Shown here piece after piece: positions 22,701 to 24,084 of a stretch of 24,084 bases of DNA (the first letter of the stretch is position 1; every line of letters starts with the position of its first letter). A model generated the notes under the pieces. The model searched no databases, had not been told where the DNA came from, and saw only the letters and a program-made list of their open reading frames with translations. The translations under genes were made by a program, and so were the position numbers. The stretch is taken from the NCBI GenBank assembly GCA_024638905.1, contig JAHEJH010000006.1, forward strand, positions 1 through 24,084, read 5' to 3'. The DNA comes from Luminiphilus sp. (GTDB taxonomy: Bacteria > Pseudomonadota > Gammaproteobacteria > Pseudomonadales > Halieaceae).

Positions 22701-24084
22701 TTGAGCCAAACAATTCTTCAGCATCCTGTTACCGACCTCCGAGGAGTGGGGGACAAAATGGCGTCCCGCCTCGCAGACATCGGCATCTGCTCGCTGGAAG
22801 ATTTGCTCTTTCATTTTCCGCTCAGGTATCAGGACCGCACAAAAATCACAGCCATAGGCGGGTTGCGCGATCAGGTCGATGCCGTGATCGAGGCGGAGGT
22901 CCGCGCCGCTGCCGTGACCATGGGCCGCAGACGAACACTTTTGGTCAAAGTCGATGACGGGACCGGGTTGCTCACCCTGCGGTTTTTCCACTTTCGGCAG
23001 GCGCAAGTCTCGCAGTTCAAGCAAGGATCCTCTATACAACTGTTTGGCACGCCACGGCGGGTGGGTGGGCAAATTGAAATGGTGCATCCCGAATACCGGC
23101 TGGGAGAGAGCGCGCAACTTTTAGAGGCCGCACTGACACCCGTTTATCCGACAGTAAGCGGTCTGGGTCAAAGCACATGGCGAAAGCTCTGTAGTCAGGC
23201 GCTCGCACTGCTCAGCGAAGATCCGCCTGAGGACTTACTTGACGGGATCACAGATGATGACGTGAGCCTCACCGAAGCCATCGCCTTTCTACACAACCCG
23301 CCGCCGACCGCGGAGCTCAGTCAGATTCAGCAAGGAACGCATCCCGCACAAATTCGGCTGGCGAGGGAAGAGCTCATTGCGCATCAACTCACGGTACAGG
23401 GCGTCCGGGACAGCGAGCGCCGCCACCCCGCACCGGCCATCGCGCCGGCATCACCCACCACGGCGGCGTTTCTGAAGGCGCTCCCCTTTGCACCCACTTC
23501 CGCGCAACAACGCGTTGCCATCGAGCTGGCCGACGATATGGCACAAACACAGCCCATGCTCAGATTGGTTCAGGGTGACGTGGGCTCAGGCAAAACACTG
23601 GTTGCGGCGCGAGCGGCGCTCGATACGATCGCGGCTGGCTACCAGGTGGCCTTTATGGCGCCTACCGAATTGCTGGCAGAGCAACACTACGCCACCCTCG
23701 ACGCATGGCTGACGCCCCTTGATCAGTCTGTGGCCTGGCTCAGTGGCCGAACCAAAGGTCAAGCGCGCCAACACGTCCTGCAGCAACTAGCGAGCGGCGA
23801 AGCGCCTCTGGTCGTTGGCACCCATGCATTGTTTCAAGATGATGTGCACTTTCATCGACTGGGTCTGATTATTGTCGATGAACAGCACCGCTTTGGTGTT
23901 CACCAGCGGCTATTACTGGCTGATAAAGGCGTAGGTGAGGAGCACCCACATCAACTGGCGCTGACCGCCACACCGATTCCTCGGTCACTGGCCATGGTGG
24001 CCTACGGTGATCTCGACTGCTCCATCATCGATGAATTACCACCGGGCCGCCGACCGGTCACCACGACGCTGATGGACCACACGC
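22701..24084 (+). CDS. recG: RecG, ATP-dependent DNA helicase (partial, cut by window end)
   Basis: Open reading frame of at least 461 codons continuing past the right edge. RecG remodels stalled forks and Holliday junctions. The N-terminal wedge region is present (P-V-T-D-L-R-G-V-G near 9-17, F-P-L-R-Y-Q-D-R-T near 45-53, and H-P-E-Y-R). Helicase motif I is G-D-V-G-S-G-K-T at 292-299, motif Ia contains M-A-P-T-E-L-L-A-E-Q-H, motif II is D-E-Q-H at 393-396 with R-F-G-V after it, and motif III is T-A-T-P-I-P-R-S. I start at TTG 22701 because the residues after it match the family N-terminus; the first ATG, at 22758, would remove part of the wedge region. The C-terminal helicase motifs lie outside the window. 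Confidence 0.95.
   Translation, partial: MSQTILQHPVTDLRGVGDKMASRLADIGICSLEDLLFHFPLRYQDRTKITAIGGLRDQVDAVIEAEVRAAAVTMGRRRTLLVKVDDGTGLLTLRFFHFRQAQVSQFKQGSSIQLFGTPRRVGGQIEMVHPEYRLGESAQLLEAALTPVYPTVSGLGQSTWRKLCSQALALLSEDPPEDLLDGITDDDVSLTEAIAFLHNPPPTAELSQIQQGTHPAQIRLAREELIAHQLTVQGVRDSERRHPAPAIAPASPTTAAFLKALPFAPTSAQQRVAIELADDMAQTQPMLRLVQGDVGSGKTLVAARAALDTIAAGYQVAFMAPTELLAEQHYATLDAWLTPLDQSVAWLSGRTKGQARQHVLQQLASGEAPLVVGTHALFQDDVHFHRLGLIIVDEQHRFGVHQRLLLADKGVGEEHPHQLALTATPIPRSLAMVAYGDLDCSIIDELPPGRRPVTTTLMDHT

Noticed and set aside
1..24084. CRISPR arrays, insertion sequences, tRNA or rRNA genes, integrase or defence genes
   Set aside because: No direct-repeat arrays, transposase motifs, cloverleaf-like segments or foreign-looking composition were seen; the intergenic gaps are all 150 bases or less.

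Overview
The window is a gene-dense, ordinary chromosomal segment of a gammaproteobacterium. I see no tRNA, rRNA, insertion sequence, prophage, CRISPR array or other sign of transfer. Gene content and order resemble Pseudomonas and the marine Cellvibrionales/Halieaceae-type gammaproteobacteria: metX-metW-DUF4426-rdgB-hemW; trmB; rpoH-ftsX-ftsE-ftsY; rsmD; coaD/mutM; rpmB-rpmG; coaBC; argB; slmA; pyrE/crc/rph; yicC-gmk; rpoZ-spoT-ridA; recG. The Crc-like protein next to pyrE points to the Pseudomonas side of the class, while the mutM-rpmG-rpmB-coaBC-slmA-pyrE-rph-yicC order recalls Escherichia. Base composition is moderately GC-rich and looks even throughout. Lineage placement is inference from gene order and protein motifs.

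Layout. 31-3942 (+) is a tightly overlapping run for methionine synthesis (metX, metW), an exported DUF4426 protein, nucleotide-pool cleaning (rdgB) and a HemW-type radical SAM protein. 4033-8469 (-) reads, in transcription order, ftsY-ftsE-ftsX, then rpoH, then trmB. 8557-9689 (+) holds rsmD and coaD. 9744-11099 (-) holds rpmB-rpmG, closed by a strong intrinsic terminator, and then mutM. 11250-14144 (+) holds coaBC, argB and slmA. 14162-15461 (-) is pyrE followed by an overlapping exported DUF4124/coiled-coil gene. crc (+) is divergent from pyrE and shares stop-codon bases with rph (-). 17156-21764 (+) is yicC, gmk, rpoZ, spoT and ridA. A YeeZ-like dehydrogenase-fold gene (-) lies between ridA and recG, and recG (+) runs off the right edge.

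The most notable element is non-coding. A perfect CIRCE operator, TTAGCACTC-N9-GAGTGCTAA, lies at 5682-5708, 35 bases upstream of the rpoH start. It predicts that the HrcA repressor controls the gene for the heat-shock sigma factor, joining two heat-shock circuits that are usually described separately. A candidate sigma-70 promoter is embedded in the operator.

No gene-free stretch reaches 300 bases. The longest are 11100-11249 (rpmB promoter plus coaBC leader), 10554-10696 (terminator and two further hairpins), 18650-18774 (rpoZ leader with a good -10), and 12453-12575 (nothing recognisable, where dut and algC often sit in relatives). Several starts were moved downstream from the longest open frame on ribosome-binding-site and family evidence: metW, the DUF4426 gene, rpoH, ftsY, coaBC, the DUF4124 gene, crc, gmk and ridA.
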